Assembly (NCBI RefSeq): GCF_040869045.1
Contig: NC_090319.1
Location: forward strand, 230,137,832-230,201,831
Direction: 5' to 3'
Source of the DNA: Eurosta solidaginis
Lineage: Eukaryota; Arthropoda; Insecta; Diptera; Tephritidae
Length of the DNA: 64,000 bases
Shown here: positions 55,009 to 64,000 of the stretch, one piece after another
Position numbering within the stretch: position 1 is the stretch's first letter
Layout of the letters: the number at the start of each line of letters is the position of its first letter
Notes under the pieces: model-generated
The model's database searches: none
What the model was told of the DNA's origin: nothing
What the model saw: the letters and a program-made list of their open reading frames with translations, nothing else
Position numbers and translations under genes: made by a program

Positions 55009-55419
55009 TAGTCTAGTTGAGGGGTCGACTGCTAATACGCGTCCAAAAATATCGAGAGAGGTGTCAAATGACGCGTCTTGACATCAGTATTGGTAATCCG
55101 AAGGCGCAAAATAAAAATTTTAACTCGTTCAAAAGATATTAACGAAAAACCGAAAAATGACCCGCGGGTCCCTCCCACCCCCGGTTTCGGACAAAACTAT
55201 ATCCGCGCAAAACACTTATGTTCACAATTTTTTTTGGTGGGTAACCAACATTACAACAACCACATGAAAACCGCCAACTTCAACTGCAAATATCTCCGAA
55301 GAGAGATGCAATTTTTCTTTTCCGCCTTCGGATTATTGTTGTCGAGGTCAATACGCGTCTTTTGACACCTCTCGATATTTTTGGTAGCGTATTAGCAGTC
55401 GACTCCTCAACTAGACTTT
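55009..55419. repeat. Family R fold-back element, best copy
   Basis: Left arm TAGTCTAGTTGAGGGGTCGA, CTGCTAATACGC, AAAATATCGAGAGAGGTGTC. Right arm GACACCTCTCGATATTTTTG, GCGTATTAGCAGTCGA and CCTCAACTAGACT. The arms pair over roughly 110 bases, with an ~190-base middle containing AACACTTATGTTCACAATTT. No ORF. A non-autonomous fold-back or MITE-like element. Confidence 0.7.
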
Positions 55420-55858
55420 TACCCCCGGCTATTATATGGGATTGGATATGTGTATTTGTAAAGCATATTTTGGTAATTCTATACGACAGCATGACACTGC
55501 TAATACGCGTCCAAAAATATCGAATGATGTGTCAAAAGACGCGTATTGAACTCGACAACAATAATCCGAATACGGAAAGGACAAATTTTAAGTCCTTAAA
55601 GAGATATTAACAAAAAACCGAAAATTGAAGCACGGGTCCCTTCGAAACCGGGGGTGGGATCCATAGTATTTTTGCGCAGTACCTTTCTGCGTTGCCGGCC
55701 TTCGGCCGCGCTTATAAAACATGGTAATTCTATACGACAGCATGACACTGCTAATACGCGTCCAAAAATATCGAGAGAGGTGTCAAAAGACACATATTAA
55801 CCTCGACAACATTAATCCGATTACGGAAAAGAAAAATTTTAAGTCGTTCAAAAGATAT
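55420..55858 (+). repeat. Family R tandem units, split by Gypsy-2
   Basis: CATGACACTGCTAATACGCG recurs about 240 bases apart (near 55,490 and 55,740), so here R units are head-to-tail. The second unit is interrupted at AAAAGATAT (55858) by Gypsy-2 and resumes at 61770. Confidence 0.75.
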
Positions 55859-56337
55859 TGTAACAAATTTAGTGAAACTCCGCTTATTTTACACTTTCTA
55901 CTAACGCTCGTATCGCTAAATTGTTGAATAAATAACTCTAATATTCAATAATGCAAAATGGCCTTTATTAAAGTACTTCACAAGAACACTGATACTTCAC
56001 AACCAATAGCTTTCTTAAATCAAACTGATCGCTCATGCCACAGCTGGTGCTGCTTTTATACTCTTCGGTTTCCTCGTTGGCTTATTTCTAGGCGTTTCTC
56101 CTTCTAGAATTTACTAGTTCGTTGAAGATTGCATACTTTTGTGAGTATCTCAGAAATATGCATGTGTATGTGTGGGAACTACTTTGCTGATGATTGCATA
56201 CTTTTGTGAGTATGTCTCCGCTGCTGTATGTACATATGTGTAGACATAATGATTGGTTTGTTTATGTAGATACAAGTGACTGCTTAGTATGGGCTTAGAA
56301 ATGATAGTATCCCTTAGTGTTGCTAATATTCGTCACA
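55859..56337 (-). repeat. Gypsy-2 3' LTR
   Basis: About 479 bp, paired with 61295-61769. Contains two copies of GATTGCATACTTTTGTGAGT. A purine tract (AGATGGAGGAAAG on the minus strand, ~56338-56350) precedes it in element sense. Confidence 0.9.
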
Positions 56338-57427
56338 CTTTCCTCCATCTAAGTCTGATCGTCCCGATCAGACAAATTTCCTGATGTAAACGCCGCCAGC
56401 CTATCCAGATGAACCACTTTCATTTTGGTTCGTGGTTTACCAATGGTTTGCATGCGGTAAACTACATCGTTGATCCGTTTTACAACTTTGAATGGGCCTT
56501 CCCAGTTACACTGCAATTTCGGGGACAAACCTTTTTCCCAGTTGTGGGTTGTATAACAGCACCAATTCTCCTTCCTGAAAACCTTCCGAATTAATTGCTT
56601 TATCGTATCTGGCTTTCATCTTGTCACTCATAATCTTTGTTCGTTGCCTTATCAGATCGTGTATTTCCTCAGCTCTTCTTCCAAAACACCAGTGGATTTC
56701 TTGACATTCTCTCCGTATCGGCATCTATCCCAAACTTCAAATCAGCTGGCAGTCGAAGGTTATTGCCAAAAATTACTTTTGCAGGGGCGTGGCCCGTTGT
56801 CTCATGCACTGCTGATCGGTAAGCCATCAAGAATAATGGTATGCGGGTATTCCACTCTTTATGGAACTTGTCCACTACCTTTCTTAAGTGCTGCTCCAAT
56901 GTTCTATTGAATCGTTCCACCATACCATCGGACTGAGGATGCAATGCAGTTGTCCGTGTTTTTCGAATGCCCAATGATTTACACATTTCCTGGAACACAG
57001 CTGATTCGAAATTCCTGCCTTGGTCAGAATGTAACTCCATTGGTACACCATACCTTGCAACTCAATTGTTTATAAACACTTCTGCTCCTGTTTCCGCTTC
57101 TTGATTTGCGATTGGGTATACCTCTGGCCATTTGCTGAAATAATCCATAACTACCATTACATATTTGTTTCCGCCGTTGCTAGTAGGAAATGTACCGGCG
57201 ACATCCATAGTGATCCTTTCAAATGGCGCACCTGAGTTATATTGCTTCATCTGGCCATGAATTCGGGTTTTGGGCCCTTTCGCTCTGCTGCAAACGTCGC
57301 ACTTCGCAATCCACTCAGTGACCGACTGACGGCAACCAGCCCAATAGAATCTCTGTTTAATCTTCTCGAGCGTCTTCGTGATTCCAAGATGACCTCCGCT
57401 TGGACCATTATGCAGATCGCTGAGCAC
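56338..57427 (-). pseudogene. Gypsy-2 integrase
   Basis: Zinc site and core start at 57062-57427: LSDLHNGPSGGHLGITKTLE, CDVCSRAKGP and ITMDVAGTFPTSNGG with the first Asp. The core continues at 56669-57040: MELHSDQGRNFES (second Asp) and HPQSDGMVERFNRTLEQHL (Glu). The C-terminal tail to ~56350 is basic and resembles WEGPYKVV-type domains. Stops separate the pieces near 57060 and 56700. Confidence 0.85.
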
Positions 57428-57532
57428 GTCAGGAATCCTCTTTCTGGGAACAACTATCAGTTTCTGCTTGCATTGACCATCCTCACTCTCCTATACTCGA
57501 TGCAAGCAACCCGATATCAATTCTAAACTGTT

Positions 57533-58240
57533 CTACTGTGCCCAGTATGACTTCGCAATGGGACTCTCTGTTGACATCTCTCTATTTGGTCTTTCGTTTC
57601 GTTCGAGCCCTTGCATACCATGTGACAGATCAGTATCTTCTAGCTGATACTTCCTTAGTTGTTCCTTGTCCCATTCATCCGTACATGTTATAGTCATTAG
57701 CCGGACATCTATAATGTCTTCTTTAGACTCGGCCTTTGAACAGTGCTTGCATTCCAAACTACATGGTCTTCGTGACATTGCATCAGCATTTCCATGGGTA
57801 CTACCTTTTCGATACTCAATGGAAAAGTCATAGCTTTGTAGTCGCTCGATCCACCATGCCAATTGTCCTTCTGGATTACGGAACTGCAAGAGCCATCTTA
57901 ACGCTGCGTGATCTGTCCTGCCGCGGAATCGCTGCCCGTAGAGGTACTTGTGAGAATGTTTAATGCACTCTACCAATGCCAACAGCTCTCTCCATGTAAC
58001 GCAATAGTTCCTCTCTGGTTTACCAATTGAACGGCTGTAATATGCAACTACCTTCTCCTATCCATCGACCAGTTGTGATAAAACGCTTCCTATAGCATAT
58101 CCGCTCGCATCTGTATCTAGAAGAAACGTTGCTCCTGGAATCGGATAGGCCAACATTGGGGCAGTGCACAAACGCTCCTTCAATGTTTGGAACGCCACTT
58201 CTTCCATTCAAAAGCTTTATTTTTTCTTGTAAGCTCATGG
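57533..58240 (-). pseudogene. Gypsy-2 RNase H
   Basis: LVECIKHSHKYLYGQRFRGR, then TDHAALRWLLQF and YRKGSTHGNADAMSRRP give the RNase H and its tail. The first part (ASGYAIGSVLSQL-like residues) is at 58020-58238 in another frame. Confidence 0.8.
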
Positions 58241-59021
58241 AGGCTATGGGCTACGCTGGAAAAGTTTGGTACAAACCGGGGGTTATATGTGCATAGCCCA
58301 AGGAAACTTCTTAATTCCTGCAAGTTTTGTGGTCTTGGCCAATCCTTTACAGCTTCTTTCTTTTCATTCGCAGTGCAGACGCCCTTATGCCCTTTATGAC
58401 CCAAGTAACTAACTTGCTTCTTGAACAGAGAACACTTTTTGGGACTAACACCAGCTATTCTTTGGAAAATCTCCTCCAAGTTCTTCAGATGTTCTTCGAA
58501 GTTCTTTCCCAATACGATGATGTCGTCTAGGTACACTAAGCATGTTTTCCAATGTAGTCCTTTCAGTACCTGATCCATGAGTCTTTCAAAAGTAGCTGGT
58601 GCATTACATAGTCCAAAAGGCATCAATGTCAATTGCCAAAGACCATCACCGACACTGAAGGCTGTTTCTCTTTATCTTCCTCCTTCACCTCAACTTGCCA
58701 GTAGCCGCTTTTCAAGTCCAGTGTGGAGAACCATTTTGTACCAGATAGCGAGTCCAGAGTGTCGTCAATTCTTGGCAATGGGTAGCTATCCTTTTTCGTA
58801 ACGTCATTCAACTTCTGGTAGTCCACGCAAAACCTCATTTCTCCATCCTTCTTCTTTACAAGTACTACCGGTGAGCTCCATGGACTAGCTGATGGTTCGA
58901 TGACGAGGCTGTCGCTCATTCCTTGTATGATTTGACTTACAACTTCCCGCTTCGCCAGTGGAACACTACGAGGAGCTTGGCGGATCGGCCTCGCATCTCC
59001 AGTGTCAATTTGATGTTTCAC
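58180..59021 (-). pseudogene. Gypsy-2 reverse transcriptase
   Basis: The first frame has IDTGDARPIRQAPRSVPLAK, SPWSSPVVLVKKKDGEMRFC, KDSYPLPRIDDTLDSL and FSTLDLKSGYWQVEV. The second frame, after a one-base change at ~58632, has LMPFGLCNAPATFERLMD, CLVYLDDIIVLG with YLDD, and LRSFLGLCTYNPRF. The core residues are preserved apart from the frameshift. Confidence 0.9.
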
Positions 59022-59395
59022 AACGTTGGTGCGGCCTGGTTTGGAGCCATCTTGGTGAAATATGTTCGCGTACTTTAGGAGCAGTTTTATGCCTTACTCC
59101 GATAGTCTTCCTCTAGTCGGAGGAATGCCGTAATGTCATTTGAAAGATCAGTATTACTAGTTGGAACGTGTTCCTGGGGCTGTTCACAGTTAATAACTAC
59201 TTCAGCCTCTTGGCATCTTCCCAATATAGCTCCTTTGGTCAGTTTGAGTGGAGAATTGAACTAATTGAGTACTCTTACCGGAATATGTCTATCTTGTTTT
59301 CATAGCCAGGGGTTTTCCTACAAGTACGGTCGGTGCTGATTTGTTTACTGATTCGACAACCCACAATTTGTTTGTCCCACAATCTCCATCAACCT

Positions 59396-59860
59396 TTACC
59401 CAGATGACTGCTTCTGATTTTGTGGTAATTGCTGACTCTCTTCCACCAGCACTCGTTTACTGCTGTAGTCTCTCTCGTAGCCGAAATTAAGTGGCACTTC
59501 CATGTTCTTATATATCATCGTCTTGCTTTGTATGTCGATCTTGATGCCTTGGTCGATTAAGAAGTCCACTCCAATTTTGATTTCATCAACAATCTCTGCC
59601 ACTAAAAAATTGTGTACTACCGTGATGTTCCCAATTGCGACTTCACATGCTACTTCTCCTAGAACCGTGGGGTCTTCTCCCATGGCTGTACGCAATCTTG
59701 CTCCGTGCAATAGTTGTTGTTGTTGACTAAACCCGCTCGAATGATGGAATGAGATGCACCCGTATCTACAGTCAGTAAACGTTCCTTTCCATCCACATGT
59801 CCTCCGACAGTAAGATTGTTTGACCTTCTTCCAATGGAGCCAGCTGTCGCCCCTTGAAGC
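59396..59860 (-). pseudogene. Gypsy-2 protease
   Basis: ERLLTVDTGASHSIIRAG (about 59745-59795) holds the DTGA active site. After an AAC-repeat insertion the frame at 59396-59710 continues VACEVAIGNITVVHNFLVAE, GVDFLIDQ and MEVPLNFGYERDYSSKRVLV. The end matches the start of the ORF in the Gypsy-3 derivative. Confidence 0.75.
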
Positions 59861-59869
59861 TGACTCGCT

Positions 59870-60761
59870 TTAGTTTAACGATTGAGTGGACTTGGAGATT
59901 TGCTCATCTCCTTCAGCTCTGCGTTTACGTCCACCCACATTGTTGGAACTATTAGGACCGCTGCTGCAATGACGTGCAATGTGGCCTGGGTTGCCACACT
60001 TGAAACATTTCATAACTCCAGAGTTTTTCTGTTGTGATCCCTTCAGTGCTTCCAAAATTGTGTCCACCCAATCTGGCCTTTCTACTTTCACACGATGGGC
60101 TTTGTACGCTGGCTTACTCAAAGGCAGTTTCCTGAGTCAGTGCATGGCATACCGTTTCAGCAAATGTTGGCTTTGGGTTCGCATATGTAGCTCGTTTCGT
60201 TTCGACATCCCGTATTCCATTTATAAAACTCTGGATTTTTACCCTCTCGGTGTATTCCACGGGTGCGTTGGCATTTGCTAGATGGGCCGATGCAAACTCC
60301 TGCAAAGTCTCATTCGATTTTTGGTATCGGTTTTGCAAGTCAATTTGGTATATCTGTTTCCTGTGTTCGCTTCCGTATCGCCTCTCTAGAGCGCTCATCA
60401 ATGTTTCGTAGTTGTTCCGTTCGTACTCTGGAATTGTCTGTAAGATTTCAGCTGTAGGCCCTTTCAATGCAACGAACAGTGCAACAACTTTATCTTCAGC
60501 ATTCCAGTTGTTCACTGCTGCGGTCTTCTCGAACTGTAGCTTAAAGACCTGGAAAGAAAGAGAACCATCAAAAGATGGAGTTTTTACCTTCGTATTACTC
60601 GCTGAAGCAGCCGGACGATTAAGTTGCAACTCCTGGATACGTCCTCCCAAAGCATCCACCTCGGCTTCGATTTTTTCAAACTGCATTATTTTCACGTCCA
60701 TATGCGCTTCCAGTTGTGCAGAAATCTGCGATGATACCTGTGCTGAAATGTGTGCCGACAT
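59870..60761 (-). pseudogene. Gypsy-2 Gag, capsid and nucleocapsid
   Basis: The frame at 60114-60761 has KVKTPSFDGSLSFQVFKLQF, EDKVVALFVALKGPTAEILQ and YRYQKSNETLQEFA-type capsid blocks. The overlapping frame to 59870 has a clean knuckle CFKCGNPGHIARHC followed by a basic tail. A one-base shift lies near 60118. Confidence 0.85.
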
Positions 60762-61235
60762 TTCGGATATTCGTACGTCTTGTGCTTCAATTTTAGATGT
60801 TATTTCTGACGAAATCTATGAGATACATGTCTCCTGTGATTCCAGTTGGGATGCCGTATATGTCTTCTGCTCTTCCAGTTGAGATGCCATATATGTCTTC
60901 TGCTCTTCCTGTTTTGATGACATATTTGTGATGACATTTCTGTTATGCGTGCTTCCTGTGCTTCCATCTTGGATGTTACTGTCGATGTTTGTGCAGATAT
61001 TGCAGCCAATATCATGTTCAAGTCTGGTAACTGCCTGCGATGTTTGGTTTTTCTCTTTAATTTTTGTTGTTTCATCGCCATCAAGATGAAAGACATACTC
61101 TTCCACGTTAAATCTTTCTGATTCCATTGCGTCTCGTAGTCGTGCCTGAAGTTCGAGTTCATTGCCGGTTCTATTCAATCCACGGCTCTCCAACTCCTTC
61201 AGTTGCTGGATCTTCAATTCACTCCTTTTTGCCAT
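60762..61235 (-). pseudogene. Gypsy-2 Gag N-terminus with SAP-like motif and coiled repeat
   Basis: Begins at ATG 61235: MAKRSELKIQQLKELESRGL, then NRTGNELELQARLRDAM. The Leu/Gly/Leu spacing is that of a SAP DNA-binding helix-turn-helix. The rest is polar with repeated SQLEEQKTY-like heptads. A frame break near 60,815 separates it from the capsid part. Confidence 0.6.
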
Positions 61236-61274
61236 GTCCTTGTTGTAACCAAAATTTTCGGAATTTATTCAACA

Positions 61275-61292
61275 ATTCCTCTTCTGACACCA
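61275..61292 (-). other. Gypsy-2 primer binding site (tRNA-Leu type)
   Basis: The minus strand reads TGGTGTCAGAAGAGGAAT two bases inside the LTR. TGGTGTCAGAAG matches the complement of the 3' end of a fly tRNA-Leu (from general knowledge of the tRNA 3' end TTCTGACACCA). Confidence 0.7.
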
Positions 61293-61294
61293 AT

Positions 61295-61769
61295 TGTAAC
61301 GAATTTAGTGAAACTCCGCTTATTTTACACCTTCTACTAACGTTTGTATCGCTAAATTGTTGAATAAATAACTCTAATATTTTTCATGGCCTTTATTAAA
61401 GTACTTCACAATAACACTGATATTTCACAACCAATAGCTTGCTTAAATTAAACTGATTGCTCATGCCGCAGCTGGTGCTGCTTTTATACTCTTCGGTTTC
61501 CTCGTTGGCATATTTCTAGGCGTTTCTTCTTCTAGAATTCACTAGTTCGCTGATGATTGCATACTTTTGTGAGTATCTCAGAAATATGCATGTGTATGTG
61601 TGAGAACTACTTTGCTGATGATTGCATACTTTTGTGAGTATCTCTCCGCTGCTGTATGTATGTACATATGTGTAGACATAATGATTGGTTTGTTTATTTA
61701 GATACAAGTAACTGCTTAGTATCGGCTTAGAGATGATAGTATCCCTTAGTGTTGCTAATATTCGTCACA
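61295..61769 (-). repeat. Gypsy-2 5' LTR
   Basis: About 475 bp, the twin of 55859-56337, with small indels (for example near 61,380). Confidence 0.9.
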
Positions 61770-61975
61770 ATATTAACGAAAAACCGAAAAATTACCCACG
61801 GGTCCTTTCGAAACCGGGGGTGGGATCCATAGTATTTTTGCGCAGAACACTTTTCTGCGTTGGCGGCCTTCGGCCGCGCTTATGAAAAATGGCAACTCTA
61901 TACGACAGCATGACACTGCTAATACGCGTCCACTGCAAATATCTCCGGACAGAGATAAACAGACCAATTCTAAAT
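61770..61975 (+). repeat. Family R, remainder of the unit split by Gypsy-2
   Basis: Starts ATATTAACGAAAAACCGAAA and continues ACCCACGGGTCCTTTCGAAA, GCGCAGAACACTTTTCTGCG and CATGACACTGCTAATACGCG. Joining it to 55858 restores a standard R unit. Confidence 0.8.
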
Positions 61976-62554
61976 ATTCTCGCGGAATTTTGTTCTCGCG
62001 GATTTTTTTATTCCCGCGGAAAAAATTCTTTTCTCCTAGGGAGAAGAATAATTGGGGAATAGGAATTTCGAATTTTCGAAGTCAGCTGTTTTGTCGATTG
62101 AAATTTCGTTGCGAATTTATTATTTTGTTTAAAAAATTGTAAAGTTTAATTATTGTTGCCAATTTGTTTGAAATTAAGAAATAGGGTATAAACAATGCAC
62201 ATTATTGCATTTCATGTGGTATTCACTGAAATGAGTAATGAATTGGTGCCACAGCAACATCAACAGAGGAGCATAAGAAGACCGGCTGGATAACACAAAT
62301 CCGCCGGAGTTGCCTGCATTCATTTTGCAAAGCAATTTTCTGGCGGCCAAGTCGAGTTGAGTTCGCCTTTCGCCATATGCCAAAATTTATTTAAGCCTTC
62401 TTAAAAAATCCTTGCGCAATTTCTGGATGGCTGCATCAAATATGCGAAGAGCTCTTCCGTTGCTTATGATATATTTTTCGACTTAAAGAATATTGTGGTT
62501 GTTGTTGTTGTTGTATTAACAGTGAGAATATTGTGGTAGAATGTAAATACATAT
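61976..62554. other. Unassigned DNA between family R and Gypsy-3
   Basis: Contains a short palindromic TTCTCCTAGGGAGAA near 62,030 and a TTG run at 62499-62515. A 69-codon minus-strand frame (62174-62383) has no recognisable domain. No gene is called. Confidence 0.4.
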
Positions 62555-63123
62555 TGTAACGAATTTACTAGCAAATCCTCTTATTTGCCCTTTTGCTAAG
62601 TTCGTATCGCTAAACTGTTGAATAAATAACTCCAATATTGAGTAATGGAAAAGTGGCCTTTATTAAAGTACTTCACAATAACACTCAAACTGTGCAACGA
62701 ATAGCTTGCTTAATAACCAAACTGATTGATAGTTCAAATGAAACTCTACTATTGCCCGCAAGATTGCGTGCTTAATCAATTATTTGCTGCCTTTTATACT
62801 CTCTGATTTCAATGTTCGCATCTTCTAGGCGCTTCCAGAATCTACTAGTTGCCATCAGCTCTCAAACTTCTCAGCTGTAACTACAATTGCACGATTTTAT
62901 AGCTTCTCTCATTGCATACTTTCAGGAGTATCTCATATATATGAATGTGTTTGTGCACTGACGTTCCGCTACTCGTATACGTACATAGTACGTATGTATA
63001 GACGCAATTATTGTTTCGTTTATGTAGATACATAATGATTGAATTATTGATGTGAATTCGCGTCACTGCTTAGCATCGGCCTAGAGATAGCAGCACCCCT
63101 TAGTTTTGCTAATATTCGTAACA
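62555..63123 (-). repeat. Gypsy-3 LTR
   Basis: 569 bp; shares CGTATCGCTAAA, TGTTGAATAAATAACTC, TGGCCTTTATTAAAGTACTT and TTGCTAATATTCGT with the Gypsy-2 LTRs but is longer and clearly diverged. Confidence 0.85.
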
Positions 63124-63134
63124 CTGCCCTCCAC

Positions 63135-63767
63135 TTAAGTCTGATCGTCCCGATCAGACAAATCTCCCGATATAAACGTCGCTAGCATCTCCAAATGTAC
63201 CACTCTTCTACTCCGTGGTTTCCCAATGCTTTGTATGCGGTAGATGGTATCACTGATCTTCTTCACAACCTTGTACGGGCCTTCCCAACTGCACTGAAAT
63301 TTGGCTGGAACACCTTTCCGCCGGTGAGGGTTGTTTAACAGTACCAAATCTCCCTCCAAGAAACCTTCCGAATTTTTGTTCTCATTGTACCTGCGTTTCA
63401 TCTTACTACTCGTTATTCTTGATCGTTCCCTCGCACTCTGTGAATTTCTTCGCAGAGCTTGCACTTGACAGATTGACTTTGCATCATCATTATCGTTTGG
63501 ACGTTTCACAACAGTAGTGCGCGCTGGCTTGAAACCACCCTTACATTCTTTCTGAAAAATTCTTTCAGTCGTTTTAGTGCGTCCATTAGGGTTTGTCAAT
63601 GCCAGTGTTTTTCTCGCAGGTACTTTTGATTTCGCTTTACTTGGCCCATTCGATCCATCAACCTTTGCTCGATCTACTTTCCTTGACTTTCGTGGTCTCT
63701 GTCGAATCTCCTCCACCAGCACTCGCTTACTGCTGAACCCTTTTTCCAAACTGAAGTTAAGTGGCAT
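63135..63767 (-). pseudogene. Gypsy-3 fused protease end and integrase C-terminus
   Basis: A single open frame of 210 codons. Residues 1-20 (MPLNFSLEKGFSSKRVLVEE) match the end of Gypsy-2 protease. Then comes a Lys/Arg-rich stretch (RKSRKVDRAKVDGSNGPSKA) without known family. Residues ~110-205 (SSKMKRRYNENKNSEGFLEG, WEGPYKVVKKISDTIYRIQS) are the integrase C-terminal domain. RT, RNase H and the integrase core are deleted. The protein could be translated but has no catalytic domain. Confidence 0.75.
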
Positions 63768-63779
63768 ATCTTGTTTCTC

Positions 63780-64000
63780 ATATCGAGAGAGGTGTCAAAT
63801 GACGCGTCTTGACATCAGTATTGGTAATCCGAAGGCGCAAAAAAAAATTTTAACTCGTTCAAAAGATATTAACGAAAAACCGAAAAATGACCCGCGGGTC
63901 CCTCCCACCCCCGGTTTCGGACAAAACTATATCCGCGCAAAACACTTATGTTCACAATTTTTTTTGGTGGGTAACCAACATTACAACAACCACATGAAAA
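63780..64000 (+). repeat. Family R copy at the window end
   Basis: Practically identical to 55046-55270: ATATCGAGAGAGGTGTCAAA, TGACGCGTCTTGACATCAGT, GGTCCCTCCCACCCCCGG, AACACTTATGTTCACAATTT. It is cut by the window edge. Confidence 0.85.

Larger units (their letters stand above)
55859..61769 (-). mobile_element. Gypsy-2: Gypsy-class LTR retrotransposon
   Basis: LTRs at 55859-56337 and 61295-61769 (TGTAAC...GTCACA). ATAT is duplicated on both sides, in the R sequence TTCAAAAGATATTAACG. Minus strand: primer site, Gag with SAP-like motif and CCHC knuckle, protease, RT, RNase H, integrase. Several frame breaks are present. The LTRs differ at several positions by eye, so it is older than the Copia element. 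Confidence 0.9.
62555..63779 (-). mobile_element. Gypsy-3: deletion derivative related to Gypsy-2
   Basis: One LTR (62555-63123, TGTAAC...GTAACA) with partial similarity to the Gypsy-2 LTR, followed on the right by CTGCCCTCCACTTAAGTCTG, the same junction as in Gypsy-2. It then carries a short coding remnant and stops at ~63,779, where family R begins. The second LTR and most of pol are missing. Confidence 0.8.

Noticed and set aside
62174..62383. 69-codon minus-strand ORF, considered as a transposase fragment
   Set aside because: No motif from hAT, PIF/Harbinger, Tc1 or piggyBac could be recognised in any frame.

Overview
The window is eukaryotic and almost entirely repetitive: a nested heap of transposable elements from a higher fly. 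The organism call is an inference. It rests on the element set (jockey-group LINEs, BEL/Pao, Copia, several Gypsy lineages, Penelope, Helitron, a tRNA-derived SINE), on a primer site matching the known Drosophila tRNA-Lys end, and on a decayed gamma-tubulin complex gene. A tephritid fruit fly fits, but the sequence does not prove it. I see no bacterial operon, CRISPR array, rRNA gene or intact host gene.

Layout, 1-11,400: a broken LINE with ORF1, endonuclease and RT start (1-2460, minus); a multi-frame pseudogene resembling the C-terminal half of a GCP5/GCP6-type gamma-tubulin ring protein (2700-3978, minus); a LINE endonuclease scrap; copies of a fold-back repeat here called family R; then pieces of a second LINE family (here LOA-like) with PHD-type fingers, endonuclease and RT (copy a 5859-6353 plus; copy b 6762-11397 minus).

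The centre (11,400-54,500) is a nest readable from target-site duplications. A BEL/Pao element (49,649-54,107, minus) carries LOA-like copy c (11,403-11,527 and 46,255-49,648, plus). Copy c was split by Gypsy-1 (11,528-46,254, minus, 4-bp GCAG duplication). Gypsy-1 has a tRNA-Lys primer site and LTRs that are about 3 kb each after later insertions are subtracted. It was then hit by a ~3.2-kb element with 128-130 bp tandem repeats and a SINE (both in LTR1), a Copia element (in RT), a 5-kb Helitron packed with a tandem array (between gag and protease), and an 8.2-kb Penelope-like complex (in LTR2). The Penelope complex has an inverted full-length copy with one intact 846-residue RT plus GIY-YIG ORF, a 5'-truncated copy and another full-length copy. 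Each 3' region carries a hammerhead-ribozyme-like motif.

The right end (54,755-64,000) has more family R repeats. Gypsy-2 (55,859-61,769, minus, ATAT duplication, tRNA-Leu-type primer site, SAP-like motif in Gag) is inserted in one of them. A related deletion derivative (62,555-63,779) fuses the end of protease to the end of integrase. The window ends in another R copy almost identical to 55,046-55,270.

Nearly all coding regions are broken by stops or frameshifts. The one clearly intact large ORF is Penelope copy A, and it carries a substitution in a normally conserved RT motif. Names such as LOA-like, Gypsy-1 and family R are working labels; lineage assignments come from motif reading, not from a database search.
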